From the NCBI RefSeq assembly GCF_024519315.1, contig NZ_JANIIC010000005.1, positions 186,001 through 250,000 on the forward strand: 64,000 nt of DNA, given 5' to 3'. Below the pieces are notes generated by a model. The model ran no database searches. It was not told the origin of the DNA and was given only the letters and a program-made list of their open reading frames with translations. Both the position numbers and the translations under genes were made by a program. The DNA comes from Streptomyces malaysiensis subsp. samsunensis (GTDB lineage Bacteria > Actinomycetota > Actinomycetes > Streptomycetales > Streptomycetaceae). Positions within the stretch are counted from its first letter, which is position 1, and each line of letters begins with the position of its first letter. Shown here piece after piece: positions 49,972 through 58,535 of the stretch.

Positions 49972-50755
49972 CGCGGCCTACAGCCGCTACGTCGCGCTGG
50001 GCGACAGCCAGACCGAGGGCCTGGGCGACGGCGACGACACCACCGGGCTGCGCGGCTTCGCCGACCGCCTCGCCGAACACCTCGCCCACGGCGACCCCGG
50101 CCTCTCCTACGCCAACCTCGCCGTACGGGGCCGCCTCGCCGCGCAGGTCCACAGCGAACAGCTCGCGCCCGCCCTGGCCCTCCGCCCCGACCTGGCCACC
50201 GTCGTCGCCGGCGTCAACGACCTGCTCCGCCCCCGCTTCGACGCCGACCACGTCGCCCACCGGCTGGAGACGATGTTCGCCGCGCTCACCGCCCAGGGCG
50301 CCCACGTGGCCACACTCACCTTCCCCGACCCCGCCCGTATGACCCCTCTCGCGCGCCCCCTCACCCCGCGCGTCACCGCCCTGAACCAGCGCATCCGCGA
50401 GGCCGCCCGGCGCCACGGCGTCACCGTCGCCGAGACCGGTCACCACCCCGTGGTCGCCGATCCCCGCCTGTGGAGCCTCGACCGCCTGCACGCCAGCCCG
50501 CTCGGCCACCAGCGCATCGCCGCCGCACTCGCGCACGCCCTCAGCCTCCCCGGCGCCGACGACACCTGGACCCACCCACTGCCCCCGCCGACGACCCCCG
50601 CGCCCACCGGATGGCGCGCCGCCGCCGACGAGGTGCGATGGACCGCCGCCTTCCTCGGCCCCTGGCTCGCCCGGCGGCTGCGCGGCCGCTCCTCCGGCGA
50701 CGGCCACACCGCCAAGCGCCCGCATCTGACCCCGGTGCGTGCCGAGGCGTCCTAG
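49961..50755 (+). CDS. SGNH/GDSL family hydrolase
   Basis: The 264-residue protein begins TDAAYSRYVALGDSQTEG with the nucleophile Ser in GDSQTEG (block I). Block II is YANLAVRGR, block III is VVAGVNDLLRP (GxND) and the C-terminal DRLHASPLGHQRIA supplies the catalytic Asp/His. Residues after about 210 are an added basic tail. There is no signal peptide, so it is intracellular. Its start overlaps the PadR gene by 11 bp. Confidence 0.92.
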   Translation: MPTDAAYSRYVALGDSQTEGLGDGDDTTGLRGFADRLAEHLAHGDPGLSYANLAVRGRLAAQVHSEQLAPALALRPDLATVVAGVNDLLRPRFDADHVAHRLETMFAALTAQGAHVATLTFPDPARMTPLARPLTPRVTALNQRIREAARRHGVTVAETGHHPVVADPRLWSLDRLHASPLGHQRIAAALAHALSLPGADDTWTHPLPPPTTPAPTGWRAAADEVRWTAAFLGPWLARRLRGRSSGDGHTAKRPHLTPVRAEAS

Positions 50756-50889
50756 CCGAAGCGTCCTGGCCGAGGTCTCGCCCACGTTCGGCGACGGCGG
50801 GTCCTCGGGTCGGCGGGTCTCACCACGGGACGGTCCGGCCCCAGCGATCCGGATACTCCGGACCAGGCTTCCCCGGCACCGCACTCGCA

Positions 50890-50917
50890 GTTGACATTCA
50901 TGACTGAAGTTGTCAAC
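50890..50917. promoter_or_regulatory. Palindromic operator over the -35 of the SDR/TetR operon
   Basis: GTTGACA at 50890-50896 and TGTCAAC at 50911-50917 flank an inner TTCA-TGAC-TGAA dyad. TTGACA itself is a perfect -35, so a bound TetR protein would block the promoter. The tetR gene is the second gene of the operon. Confidence 0.55.
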
Positions 50918-50938
50918 CTCGTCTGCCTCACTACGAGC

Positions 50939-51880
50939 GTGGAGGTGGTTGGGCTGTCCTCGTGGACTCTTCATGACGTTCCTGATCAGCGTGGCCGGTC
51001 AGTGATCATCACCGGTGGCAACACGGGCCTGGGTTTCCAGGCCGCGTCGATGTTCGCCGACAGGGGCGCGGACGTCCTGATCGCCTGCCGCGACGCGGCC
51101 AGGGCGGCCGCGGCGGTCGATCGGATCCGGGCCCGCGGCCCCCGCGGAACCGTACGGGCGGGCTCACTCGACCTCGCCGACCTCGACTCCGTACGGGCGT
51201 TCGCGCACGAAGTCCTCGCGGGTCAGGAGCGCCTGGACGCGCTGGTCAACAACGCCGCCGTGATGTGGACGCCGTTGACGCGCACGAAGCAGGGCTTCGA
51301 GTCGCAGTTCGGCACCAACCACCTCGGACACTTCGCGCTCACCGGCCACCTGCTCCCCCTGCTGCTGCGCACCCCCGGCGCCCGGGTGACGACCGTGACG
51401 AGCCTGGCGCAGACGCAGGGCCGCATCGACTTCGAGGACCTGAACTGGCGCACCCGCCCGTACTCGACGGGAGCCGCGTACGGGCAGAGCAAGCTGGCGA
51501 ACATGTTGTTCGTCCTCGAACTCGACCGACGGCTGCGTGCCGCCGCCCTCGACCTGACCGTGACGGCGTCGCATCCCGGCTGGACCAGCACCGAACTGAC
51601 CCGCCACTCCCCCGCGTTCCTCCAGCGGGTGAGCCGGTGGATCGGCATGCGCCCGGACAAAGGCGCTCTCACCACGATGCGCGCCGCCACCGATCCGGGC
51701 GCGCCCGGCGGAAGCTACTGGGGTCCGCGGCGTCTCTTCGAGACCAAGGGCCATCCGGGCCCCGCGAGGATCATCCGGCGGGCACAGGACACCGCGGTCG
51801 CCGCCCGTCTGTGGGAGGAGAGCACCCGGCTGACCGGGGTCGGGTTTCCCTTGGCCGCGCGGACCGGTCAGACTGGCTGA
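50939..51880 (+). CDS. Short-chain dehydrogenase/reductase (retinol-dehydrogenase-like)
   Basis: I choose the GTG at 50939 (313 residues); the GTG at 50945 is possible, and earlier starts would lie inside the operator. SDR features are SVIITGGNTGLGFQAA (TGxxxGxG), ALVNNAAVMWTPL (NNAA), TSLAQTQGRIDFEDLNW and the catalytic YGQSKLANMLF. The C-terminal ASHPGWTSTELTR is typical of retinol- or protochlorophyllide-type SDRs. It is followed after 2 bp by tetR, with which it forms an operon. Confidence 0.9.
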   Translation: MEVVGLSSWTLHDVPDQRGRSVIITGGNTGLGFQAASMFADRGADVLIACRDAARAAAAVDRIRARGPRGTVRAGSLDLADLDSVRAFAHEVLAGQERLDALVNNAAVMWTPLTRTKQGFESQFGTNHLGHFALTGHLLPLLLRTPGARVTTVTSLAQTQGRIDFEDLNWRTRPYSTGAAYGQSKLANMLFVLELDRRLRAAALDLTVTASHPGWTSTELTRHSPAFLQRVSRWIGMRPDKGALTTMRAATDPGAPGGSYWGPRRLFETKGHPGPARIIRRAQDTAVAARLWEESTRLTGVGFPLAARTGQTG

Positions 51881-51882
51881 CC

Positions 51883-52458
51883 GTGCCTGACACTCCACAG
51901 CCTGCCGGGCGGCGGGACGGCATCGTGCGCGCGGCCGTCGGCGTCTTCCTGCGCTTCGGGCCCCGCAAGACCTCGATGGACGATGTGGCCCGCGCCGCGG
52001 ACATCTCCCGGCAGGGTCTCTATCTGCACTTCAAGACCAAGAACGCCCTCTTCCGGGCGGTCGTGGCCCAGATGCTCGACGACCTGCGCGGGGCGACCTG
52101 GCAGGCGCTCGGGCGGGCGGACCACACCGTCGAGGAGCGTCTCGCCGGAGCGTTCGAAGCCTTCCACGCCGTCACCGTCGAGATCGTCGACCGGGAGACC
52201 TACGCCGAGACGCTGCGGGCCGCGCAAGCCTTCGCCGCGGCCCCGATGAGCCGGCTCGAACACGACCTGGTCACCGATGTCGCCGCGCTGCTGACACAGA
52301 GCGGGCGCGCCAACGCGTGGGAGGCGGCCGGGTTGTCCGCCACCGACGTCGCCCAGCACCTCTTCGACGCCTCGGCCGGAGCCAAGTACGAGTCGGCGTC
52401 GCTCGACGAGTACCGCCGGCGACTGCGCGTCTCCGTACGCGTCGTCACTCGTCCATAG
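51883..52458 (+). CDS. TetR family transcriptional regulator
   Basis: The GTG at 51883, 2 bp after the SDR stop, gives 191 residues. The HTH is DGIVRAAVGVFLRFG, then KTSMDDVARAADISRQGLYLH (quoted in part), HFKTKNALFRAVV. The ligand-binding half is not close to a known class by eye. Co-transcription with the SDR gene and the palindrome over their shared promoter argue for autorepression. A hairpin with a T-rich tail follows. Confidence 0.92.
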   Translation: MPDTPQPAGRRDGIVRAAVGVFLRFGPRKTSMDDVARAADISRQGLYLHFKTKNALFRAVVAQMLDDLRGATWQALGRADHTVEERLAGAFEAFHAVTVEIVDRETYAETLRAAQAFAAAPMSRLEHDLVTDVAALLTQSGRANAWEAAGLSATDVAQHLFDASAGAKYESASLDEYRRRLRVSVRVVTRP

Positions 52459-52470
52459 GGTCACCACGCC

Positions 52471-52492
52471 CACCGCCGCGGGCGGTGTTCTT
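52471..52492 (+). terminator. Intrinsic terminator after the SDR/TetR operon
   Basis: CACCGCC at 52471-52477 and GGCGGTG at 52481-52487 form a 7-bp stem with a 3-nt loop followed by TTCTTTAT, 13 bp past the stop codon. Confidence 0.75.
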
Positions 52493-52591
52493 TATGAACG
52501 GAACTCCCTGCTCAATGGTGTTGCGGGTCGGGCCTCCCTAGCATCGCAACGCCTGGCGCAAGGGAGCGCCACTGAGGTCAGGAGCATCGCT

Positions 52592-54055
52592 TTGCACAGC
52601 TCAAGACGGAACGCGCCTTCTCTTCCACGGCCGTTGGCGCGCATGCGGCGTACGGTCGCGTTGACCGCCGGCATCGCGGGCGTCGTCGCGGGGACACTGG
52701 TCCAAACCGGCCCGGCCCAGGCGGCCGAGTCGCGCCCCGCACCGGTCTCATGCCCGGCGAGCATTGGCGACAAGGCCACGTGTTACACCGGCCAGGACGA
52801 CAACGGGGCCTACTACGCGATCGCCGTTCCCAAGAAGTGGAACGGGTCGCTGGTCGTACACTCCCACGGCGGCCCCGACCTGGGCGATGGCTCCGATCCC
52901 GAGCGGAGCGTCGGCGATCTGGACCGCTGGTCGGTGATGGTGTCCGAGGGCTATGCCTGGGCGGGCTCGTCCTACCGGCGAGGTGGCTATGGAACGCGCA
53001 TGGCGGCCGCCGACACGGAGAATCTGCGCCGTCTGTTCGTGGACGAGTTCGGCAAGCCCGAGCGGACCTACGTACACGGCCAGTCCTGGGGCGGAAACGT
53101 GGCCGCCAAGGTCGTGGAGACGTACGGGAAGAAGAACGGTCCCTACGACGGGGCCCTCCTCACCAGCGGTGTCCTGGGCGGCGGCTCCCGGGGCTATGAC
53201 TACCGCGTCGATCTGCGGGTGGTCTACCAGTACTACTGCCAGAACCTGCCTCGCCCCGATGAGCCCCGGTACCCGCTGTGGCAGGGGTTGCGTCCCACCT
53301 CGACCCTGACGACGGCCGGGCTGCGCGCCCGCCTCCAGGAGTGCACCGGCTACGCCTCCGCCCCCGAGGAACGCACCGAGCGGCAGCAGCGCAACCTCGA
53401 CGACATCCTCGCCGTCACCCGCCTCCCGGAGCGGACGCTGGAGTCGCATCTGCGCTTCTCGGTGTTCACCTTCCGCGACATCGTGCACAACCGGCTCCGC
53501 GACCGTAATCCCTTCAGCAACAAGGGCGTGTGGTACTCCGGTTCACATGACGACAAGGCGCTGAACGCGGGTGTCGAGCGCTTCTCCGCCGACCCGGCCG
53601 CTCGGCGTGATCTCTCCTACGACAGCGACCTCACCGGGCAGATCGCCATCCCGGTGCTGACCATGCACGCCATCGACGACCCCACGGCGTTCGTCGAGCA
53701 CGAGTCGGCCTACCGGGCGACCGTCGATGGCGCGCACCGTGGGGAGAACCTCGTGCAGACCTTCACCAAGGAAAGCGAACACAGCGAGCTGAGCGACTCT
53801 GAGTACGCCGACTCCATCGCCGCGCTGGACTCCTGGGTGCGCACCGGAAAGCGGCCGACCCCGCGGTCCATCGCGTCCTCCTGCGCCACGTACGACCACG
53901 TCTACGGCACCGGGTGCTTCTACGACGCCGGTTTCGGTCCCAAGCCCTACGCCTCTCGTGTCCGGCCGCGGCCGGGAGGGCTGTCCTGGCCGGCCATGAC
54001 ATCCGCCCAGGAGAGGGCCTGGAGCCGGATCGACGGTGTGGGCATCGCTCCCTGA
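52592..54055 (+). CDS. Secreted alpha/beta hydrolase
   Basis: The TTG at 52592, with AGGAG 7 nt upstream, gives 487 residues and a signal peptide (RMRRTVALTAGIAGVVAG, cleavage near AQA at about 47). The alpha/beta-hydrolase core shows LVVHSHGGPDLGDG (oxyanion side), the nucleophile elbow YVHGQSWGGNVAAK (S in GxSxGG form), LTMHAIDDPTAFVEHES (acid) and a His in ESEHSELSD. Paired cysteines near both ends suggest export. It resembles secreted peptidase/feruloyl-esterase-like proteins; the substrate is unknown. It is convergent with the LysR gene, with a repeat array between. Confidence 0.82.
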   Translation: MHSSRRNAPSLPRPLARMRRTVALTAGIAGVVAGTLVQTGPAQAAESRPAPVSCPASIGDKATCYTGQDDNGAYYAIAVPKKWNGSLVVHSHGGPDLGDGSDPERSVGDLDRWSVMVSEGYAWAGSSYRRGGYGTRMAAADTENLRRLFVDEFGKPERTYVHGQSWGGNVAAKVVETYGKKNGPYDGALLTSGVLGGGSRGYDYRVDLRVVYQYYCQNLPRPDEPRYPLWQGLRPTSTLTTAGLRARLQECTGYASAPEERTERQQRNLDDILAVTRLPERTLESHLRFSVFTFRDIVHNRLRDRNPFSNKGVWYSGSHDDKALNAGVERFSADPAARRDLSYDSDLTGQIAIPVLTMHAIDDPTAFVEHESAYRATVDGAHRGENLVQTFTKESEHSELSDSEYADSIAALDSWVRTGKRPTPRSIASSCATYDHVYGTGCFYDAGFGPKPYASRVRPRPGGLSWPAMTSAQERAWSRIDGVGIAP

Positions 54056-54078
54056 CGATGCCACGGTGTGCGGGGCCG

Positions 54079-54235
54079 GCGCCGATACCGCGCCGGCTCC
54101 CGCAACGCCCGCGCCGAAATCGCATCGGCCCCACCACGCCCGCGCCCGCGCGCGCCGATATGACGTCGGTCCCCACCACACCCGCGCCGATTTCGCGTCG
54201 GCGTCCGCGGCCCCCGCGCCGAAATCGCATCGGCC
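54079..54235. repeat. Five palindromic repeats between convergent genes
   Basis: Copies of about 20 bp, pattern GCGCCGA(A/T)(A/T)TCGC(A/G)TCGGC, begin near 54080, 54111, 54152, 54184 and 54216, so spacing is mostly 32 bp. Copies two and five are identical (GCGCCGAAATCGCATCGG). Each can fold on its GCCGA/TCGGC arms. They fill the gap between the secreted hydrolase and the LysR gene and may act as terminators. Confidence 0.75.
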
Positions 54236-54246
54236 CCCGCGGCGCC

Positions 54247-55155
54247 TCACGCCTTCTTTCCGCGGCGTCTGGTCACGGCCAGAAGTTCCGCCGCGGGGCC
54301 GGCGGGGACGCGGCCCGAAGCCCAGACGGCGCGCAGCACACGGCGCAGTTCGATGCCCTCGACCTCCACCGACACCAGGCGGCCGTCGGCGAGGTCGGCC
54401 CGTACCGCGAGTTCGCTGATCACCGCCGGACCGGTTCCGGCGATCACGGCATTGCGTACGGCGGTCGCCGACCCCAGCTCCAGCAGACACAGCGGTTCGC
54501 CCACACCGGCCTTGCGCAGCGCCTGGTCCAGGGTCTCGCGGGTGCCCGACCCGCGTTCGCGCACCACCAGCGGCGCGGCCGCGAGTTCGGCGACGCCCAG
54601 CGGACGGCGGCGGCGCGTCCAGGGGTGCCCCGGGGCGACCACCACGAGCAGCCGGTCGGTGGCCACCTGCCGGGCCGACAGCCCCGCCGGGGCCTGCGGT
54701 GACTCGACGAACCCGAGGTCCGCCGCGCCGCCGCGCAGCAGTTCCGGGACCTGTTCGCTGTTGGTCACCTGGAGACCGACGTACAGCTCCGGCCGAGTGC
54801 GGCGCAGCTCCCCGATCCAGCCCGGCACCAGATGCTCGGCCACGGTCATGCTGGCCGCCACCCTCAGTTCGGCGTCCCGCTTCGTACGCAGCGCCTCCGC
54901 GCCGGTCAGCAGCCCCTCCAGCTCCCGCAGGACCCCCTGGGCCCAGCCCGCCACGGCCCGGCCCGCGTCGGTGAGCTCCGATCCCCGCCGGGTCCGGTCC
55001 ACCAGCACCAGGCCCAGCCTGCGCTCCAGCATGGACAGCCGCTTGCTCGCCGACGGCTGCGCCAGTCCGAGCCGCGCCGCCGCGCCGCTCAGGCTCCCCA
55101 CGTCACCGACGAGGACGAGCAGCCGCAGCGACTCCAGATCCGGCAACCGGCTCAT
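54247..55155 (-). CDS. LysR family transcriptional regulator
   Basis: The ATG at 55155, after GAGGAAG, gives 302 residues. The LysR winged HTH is LPDLESLRLLVLVGDVGSL, then AAARLGLAQPSASKRLSMLE, with a typical substrate-binding domain (LRVAASMTVAEHLVPGWI, DLGFVESPQAP, LLVVVAPGHPWT). It is divergent from the YeiH-type transporter gene at 118 bp. The LysR/YeiH arrangement recurs in many bacteria (YeiE/YeiH, CysB-like), so that gene is its likely target. Confidence 0.93.
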   Translation of the reverse strand: MSRLPDLESLRLLVLVGDVGSLSGAAARLGLAQPSASKRLSMLERRLGLVLVDRTRRGSELTDAGRAVAGWAQGVLRELEGLLTGAEALRTKRDAELRVAASMTVAEHLVPGWIGELRRTRPELYVGLQVTNSEQVPELLRGGAADLGFVESPQAPAGLSARQVATDRLLVVVAPGHPWTRRRRPLGVAELAAAPLVVRERGSGTRETLDQALRKAGVGEPLCLLELGSATAVRNAVIAGTGPAVISELAVRADLADGRLVSVEVEGIELRRVLRAVWASGRVPAGPAAELLAVTRRRGKKA

Positions 55156-55273
55156 AGCTTCCTCATGGCCCCAGGGTATGGGCCGGGCCCGGTCGGCAGT
55201 CATTCCCCTTGGCTATGACCTCCTCGCGATCTCGGGGCTACAGCCCAGGTCCGGAGCGCAGCAGAGTCGGACC

Positions 55274-56392
55274 ATGAGCGAAGATCCGGACTGTCAGGTC
55301 CCGCTGGAGGTCCCCGTACGACCGGAGGCCGAACCGACGCGGGCGTCCCGGCCCACCGTGCGTCGCGCCGAGCCGCCCCGACCGCCCATGGGCCGGGGGG
55401 CCGCCGCTCTCGTACCCGGTCTGGCCCTCGCCCTGGCTCTCGCGGTGGCGGGCACGGCGGTGGGGAAGGAGTTCCCGCTCATCGGCGGCCCGGTGACCGG
55501 GATCGTCCTCGGTGTGCTGCTGGCCGCCGTGGTGAGGCCAGGAGCACGGTTGCTTCCGGGCATCGGTTTCGCGAGCAAGCGGGTGCTGCCGGTGTCGGTC
55601 GTCGTCCTGGGCTCGCAGCTGTCGCTGGGCCGGCTGGTCCAGGTGGGCGCGGACTCGATTCCGGTGATGATCGGCTCGTTGGCGGTCTGTCTGATCGCCG
55701 CGTACGGCATCGGCCGGTGGCTCGGCATAGCCCGGGACCTGCGCACGCTGATCGGCGTGGGCACGGGCGTCTGCGGCGCGTCGGCGATCGCGGCGACCGC
55801 CCCGGTCATCGGCGCGGCCGGGGTCGAGGTGGCCTACGCGGTCTCCACCATCTTCTTGTTCAACATCGCCGCCGTGCTCACCTTCCCGCTGGTCGGCCAT
55901 CTGCTGGGGATGGGTCAGCACGGCTTCGGACTCTTCGCGGGCACGGCGGTCAATGACACGTCCTCGGTGGTCGCCGCCGCCACCGCGTACGGTCCGACCG
56001 CGGCGAACTACGCGGTCGTCGTGAAACTCACCCGCAGCCTCATGATCATCCCGATCTGCCTGGGACTGGCCTGGCTGGTGGGCCGCCGTGACCGTGCCGC
56101 GTCGAAAGCCACGGTCCGGCCCCGGCTCCGGGTGGTCAGGCTGGTACCCGGGTTCCTGATCGGCTTCCTGCTGATGACCACGGCGAACAGCGTGGGCCTC
56201 ATCCCGGCCGCCGCCCACCATGGACTCGGCGAGCTCTCGGTCTTCCTCATCACCGTCGCGCTCTCCGCGACGGGCCTGTCCACCGACCTCACCGCACTGC
56301 GCCGCACCGGCCCCCGGCCGCTCATCCTCGGTGGCTGTCTGTGGGTGGTGGTCTCGGCCACCAGCCTCGTGCTCCAATTCCTGACCGGTTGA
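55274..56392 (+). CDS. YeiH/YadS-type putative sulfate exporter (UPF0324)
   Basis: The ATG at 55274 gives 372 residues; only weak SD sequence is present. After a hydrophilic N-terminus of about 40 residues come about 10 membrane segments. UPF0324 signatures are LLPGIGFASKRVLPVSVVVLG (quoted in part), GTGVCGASAIAATAPVI and FAGTAVNDTSSVVAAA, the last being the hallmark of the family. Members are annotated as putative sulfate or small-anion exporters; direct evidence is limited. Probably induced by the divergent LysR protein. Confidence 0.9.
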   Translation: MSEDPDCQVPLEVPVRPEAEPTRASRPTVRRAEPPRPPMGRGAAALVPGLALALALAVAGTAVGKEFPLIGGPVTGIVLGVLLAAVVRPGARLLPGIGFASKRVLPVSVVVLGSQLSLGRLVQVGADSIPVMIGSLAVCLIAAYGIGRWLGIARDLRTLIGVGTGVCGASAIAATAPVIGAAGVEVAYAVSTIFLFNIAAVLTFPLVGHLLGMGQHGFGLFAGTAVNDTSSVVAAATAYGPTAANYAVVVKLTRSLMIIPICLGLAWLVGRRDRAASKATVRPRLRVVRLVPGFLIGFLLMTTANSVGLIPAAAHHGLGELSVFLITVALSATGLSTDLTALRRTGPRPLILGGCLWVVVSATSLVLQFLTG

Positions 56393-56486
56393 CCCATGTC
56401 GATGTCGGGCAATGCGCGGCCGCCACAGTCGCGGGGTGCGACCGCCGGGGTCGGTGACTCGGTGTCCCGGCGACTCGGGAGCAGGC

Positions 56487-56954
56487 TCAGGGCCGAGGCC
56501 GCGCCGAGGGGCCGGGCAGGACCGTCACCTCGGCGGGGCCGAGCGGAACACGCTCATCGCCGCAGGTGACGACGGCGCGCACCGGCGCACCGCACTCCGC
56601 GTGCCGAACGTCCAGGACCGGGCCCTCGGGGTCGGCGGCGTGCTGATCACCCCATTGCCGCAGGGCCATCAGCACCGGCCAGAGATCCCAGCCCTTGGAT
56701 GTGAGGCGGTACTCGTTCCGGGCCCGGCTCCCGGGCTCCTGGTAGGGGGTGACCTTCAGGATCCCCGCTGTCACCAGCTTCCGGAGCCGGTCGGTGAGGA
56801 CCGACTCCGAAAGCCCGATATGGCGGTGGAAATCCTCGAAACGCCGGACGCCGTTGACCGCGTCGCGCAGCAGGAGAAGCGTCCACTTCTCGCCCACGAT
56901 GTCGAGCGTCCGCTGGATCGGGCAGTTCTCGGTGCTGATGTTCAGCCAGTTCAC
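56487..56954 (-). CDS. HxlR family transcriptional regulator
   Basis: The GTG at 56954 gives 155 residues. The HxlR winged helix starts with the conserved NCPIQRTLDIVGEKWTLLLL (Cys11 before the helix), then FEDFHRHIGLSESVLTDRLR and the wing with SRARNEYRLTSKG. A C-terminal extension (CGAPVRAVVTCGDERV) has two more cysteines, common in the longer HxlR members that sense oxidants or aldehydes. It is divergent from the PaaI-type thioesterase gene at 87 bp, its probable target. Confidence 0.93.
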   Translation of the reverse strand: MNWLNISTENCPIQRTLDIVGEKWTLLLLRDAVNGVRRFEDFHRHIGLSESVLTDRLRKLVTAGILKVTPYQEPGSRARNEYRLTSKGWDLWPVLMALRQWGDQHAADPEGPVLDVRHAECGAPVRAVVTCGDERVPLGPAEVTVLPGPSARPRP

Positions 56955-57041
56955 ACGGCCATCATAGGCTGACTGCGAGATTGACAGCCAGACGCCCGCG
57001 GGCTAGCGTCGATCAAGAAACCAGCCGGGGAGGTCAACAGC

Positions 57042-57563
57042 ATGGGACGCTCGCGAACGTACGAGTGGGAGGACCCGGCCGTATCGGCGGCGGCCATCGG
57101 CACACTCACCGGCCTGGAGACGCTACGGAGCATCGCCTCCGGCGCCATTCCCCCGGCACCGATCAGCGCCACGCTGGGCTTCACCCTCACCGAGGCCGAG
57201 CACGGGCGCGTGGTGTTCTCCCTGAGCCCCGGCGAAGAGCACTACAACCCCCTGGGCAGCGTGCACGGCGGTGTCTACGCCACCCTGCTGGACTCGGCGT
57301 CCGGATGCGCCGTGCACTCCACACTGCCGGCCGGCGTCGGCTACACCTCCCTGGACCTGACGGTGAAGTTCCTTCGGCCGGTCACCGTGGACACCGGCGA
57401 GATCCGCGCCGTGGGCACCGTCCTCAGCAGTGGCCGCCGCACCGCGCTCGCCCAGGCCGAGCTGTTCGACGAGGCGGATCGTCTGCTCGCACACGCCACC
57501 AGCAGCTGCATGATCTTCCCGCTGCCCTCCCGCGACCCGGCGCGGGACGGACAGCACACGTAG
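57042..57563 (+). CDS. PaaI family hot-dog thioesterase
   Basis: The 173-residue protein has the hot-dog fold motif YNPLGSVHGGVYATLLDSA, with the HGG signature and the catalytic acidic residue two helix turns later, and TSLDLTVKFLRPVTVD. The ATG at 57042 is preceded by GGGGAGG. PaaI-type enzymes hydrolyse aromatic or medium-chain acyl-CoA. It is controlled, by position, by the divergent HxlR regulator. Confidence 0.92.
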   Translation: MGRSRTYEWEDPAVSAAAIGTLTGLETLRSIASGAIPPAPISATLGFTLTEAEHGRVVFSLSPGEEHYNPLGSVHGGVYATLLDSASGCAVHSTLPAGVGYTSLDLTVKFLRPVTVDTGEIRAVGTVLSSGRRTALAQAELFDEADRLLAHATSSCMIFPLPSRDPARDGQHT

Positions 57564-57614
57564 CCCCCCTTCCAGCCCTCGGACATCTGGGGCTCGGCCC
57601 GATCCTGCGGTGGC

Positions 57615-58535
57615 TCAGCGACACGTCGGCGTCTCTTGGACTGGTGCGGGCCGCAGCTGCTCCAGGAGTTCGGACCGCCGCCGGTGGTAGGCGTCGACGT
57701 TGTCCAGCTTGATCCGCTCATAGCCGCGCACCATGTCGGGGAGTTCCGCCAGCTCCACCACGGCGTCGAGATCGGTGGCGGGCCTCGCGGCGGCCAGGGC
57801 TCCCAGGACGGTTTCGCGGTACTCCTGGATCAGCGCGCGCTCGACGCGGCGGACGTGTGCGTAGCCGAAGGCGTCCGCCTCCGCGACCCACTCGGCGCCG
57901 CCCATGGCGAACCCTCCGGCCACGGCGAGCGCGGGCGCCGGGCGCCGCCAGGCCGGGACGATCGCGCACGCCGCGAGCAGGGGCAGGGCGAGCCAGACGC
58001 CGTCGGAGAAGCGGAAGCAGGTGGCGGCGGCAACCATGGCGCCGAGGCCGAGCAGGGCCCGCCGCCGCTCATGGAGGTGTACGGCGCGCAGGAACCAGCC
58101 GACGGCCGCCACCGCGGACAGGGCCACCCACAGATTGGGCATGACCTGCGGCCCGTAGAGCACGGTGGTCCACAAGCTGGCGAACAGCAGCGCGGCCAGG
58201 GCGGTACGCGCACGGCCGAGCAGCGGCTGCCAGACGCGGTAGGCCGCGTACAGGGCGGCGGCGGACAACAGCGCCAGGACGATCCGGAGCACGGTGGTGG
58301 AGTGGGTGACGGCGAGCACGGGGGCGGCCAGCAGGCTGATGCCGCGCGAGCGCGGGGCGCTGAAGTACGCCGCCGGACGGCCCGGATCGACCTGGGAGAC
58401 GTACACCGTTTCGTCCCAGCCCAGCCCCAGGTGCGGGACCACGAGGGCGAGTTGGGCCACCGCATAGGCGAGGGCGACCAGCGCCGGCCACGGGATCCGG
58501 CGTGGCGGCCGCGGGACCGCGCTCACCACGGTCAC
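57615..58535 (-). pseudogene. Chimera of a membrane glycosyltransferase and an indolepyruvate oxidoreductase C-terminus
   Basis: The GTG at 58535 overlaps the UppP stop (GTGA) and gives 306 residues. Residues 1 to about 225 are a membrane protein: RIPWPALVALAYAVAQLALV, LGLGWDETVYVSQVDPG (the luminal acidic motif of GT39/PMT-like enzymes) and further helices up to GGAEWVAEA. From DAFGYAHVRRVERALIQEY to the end (LAELPDMVRGYERIKLDNV) the sequence is that of the C-terminus of large indolepyruvate ferredoxin oxidoreductases. The joint is in frame and suggests a deletion fused two genes. The catalytic Asp-Glu of the transferase remains, but its C-terminal domain is gone. Confidence 0.6.
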
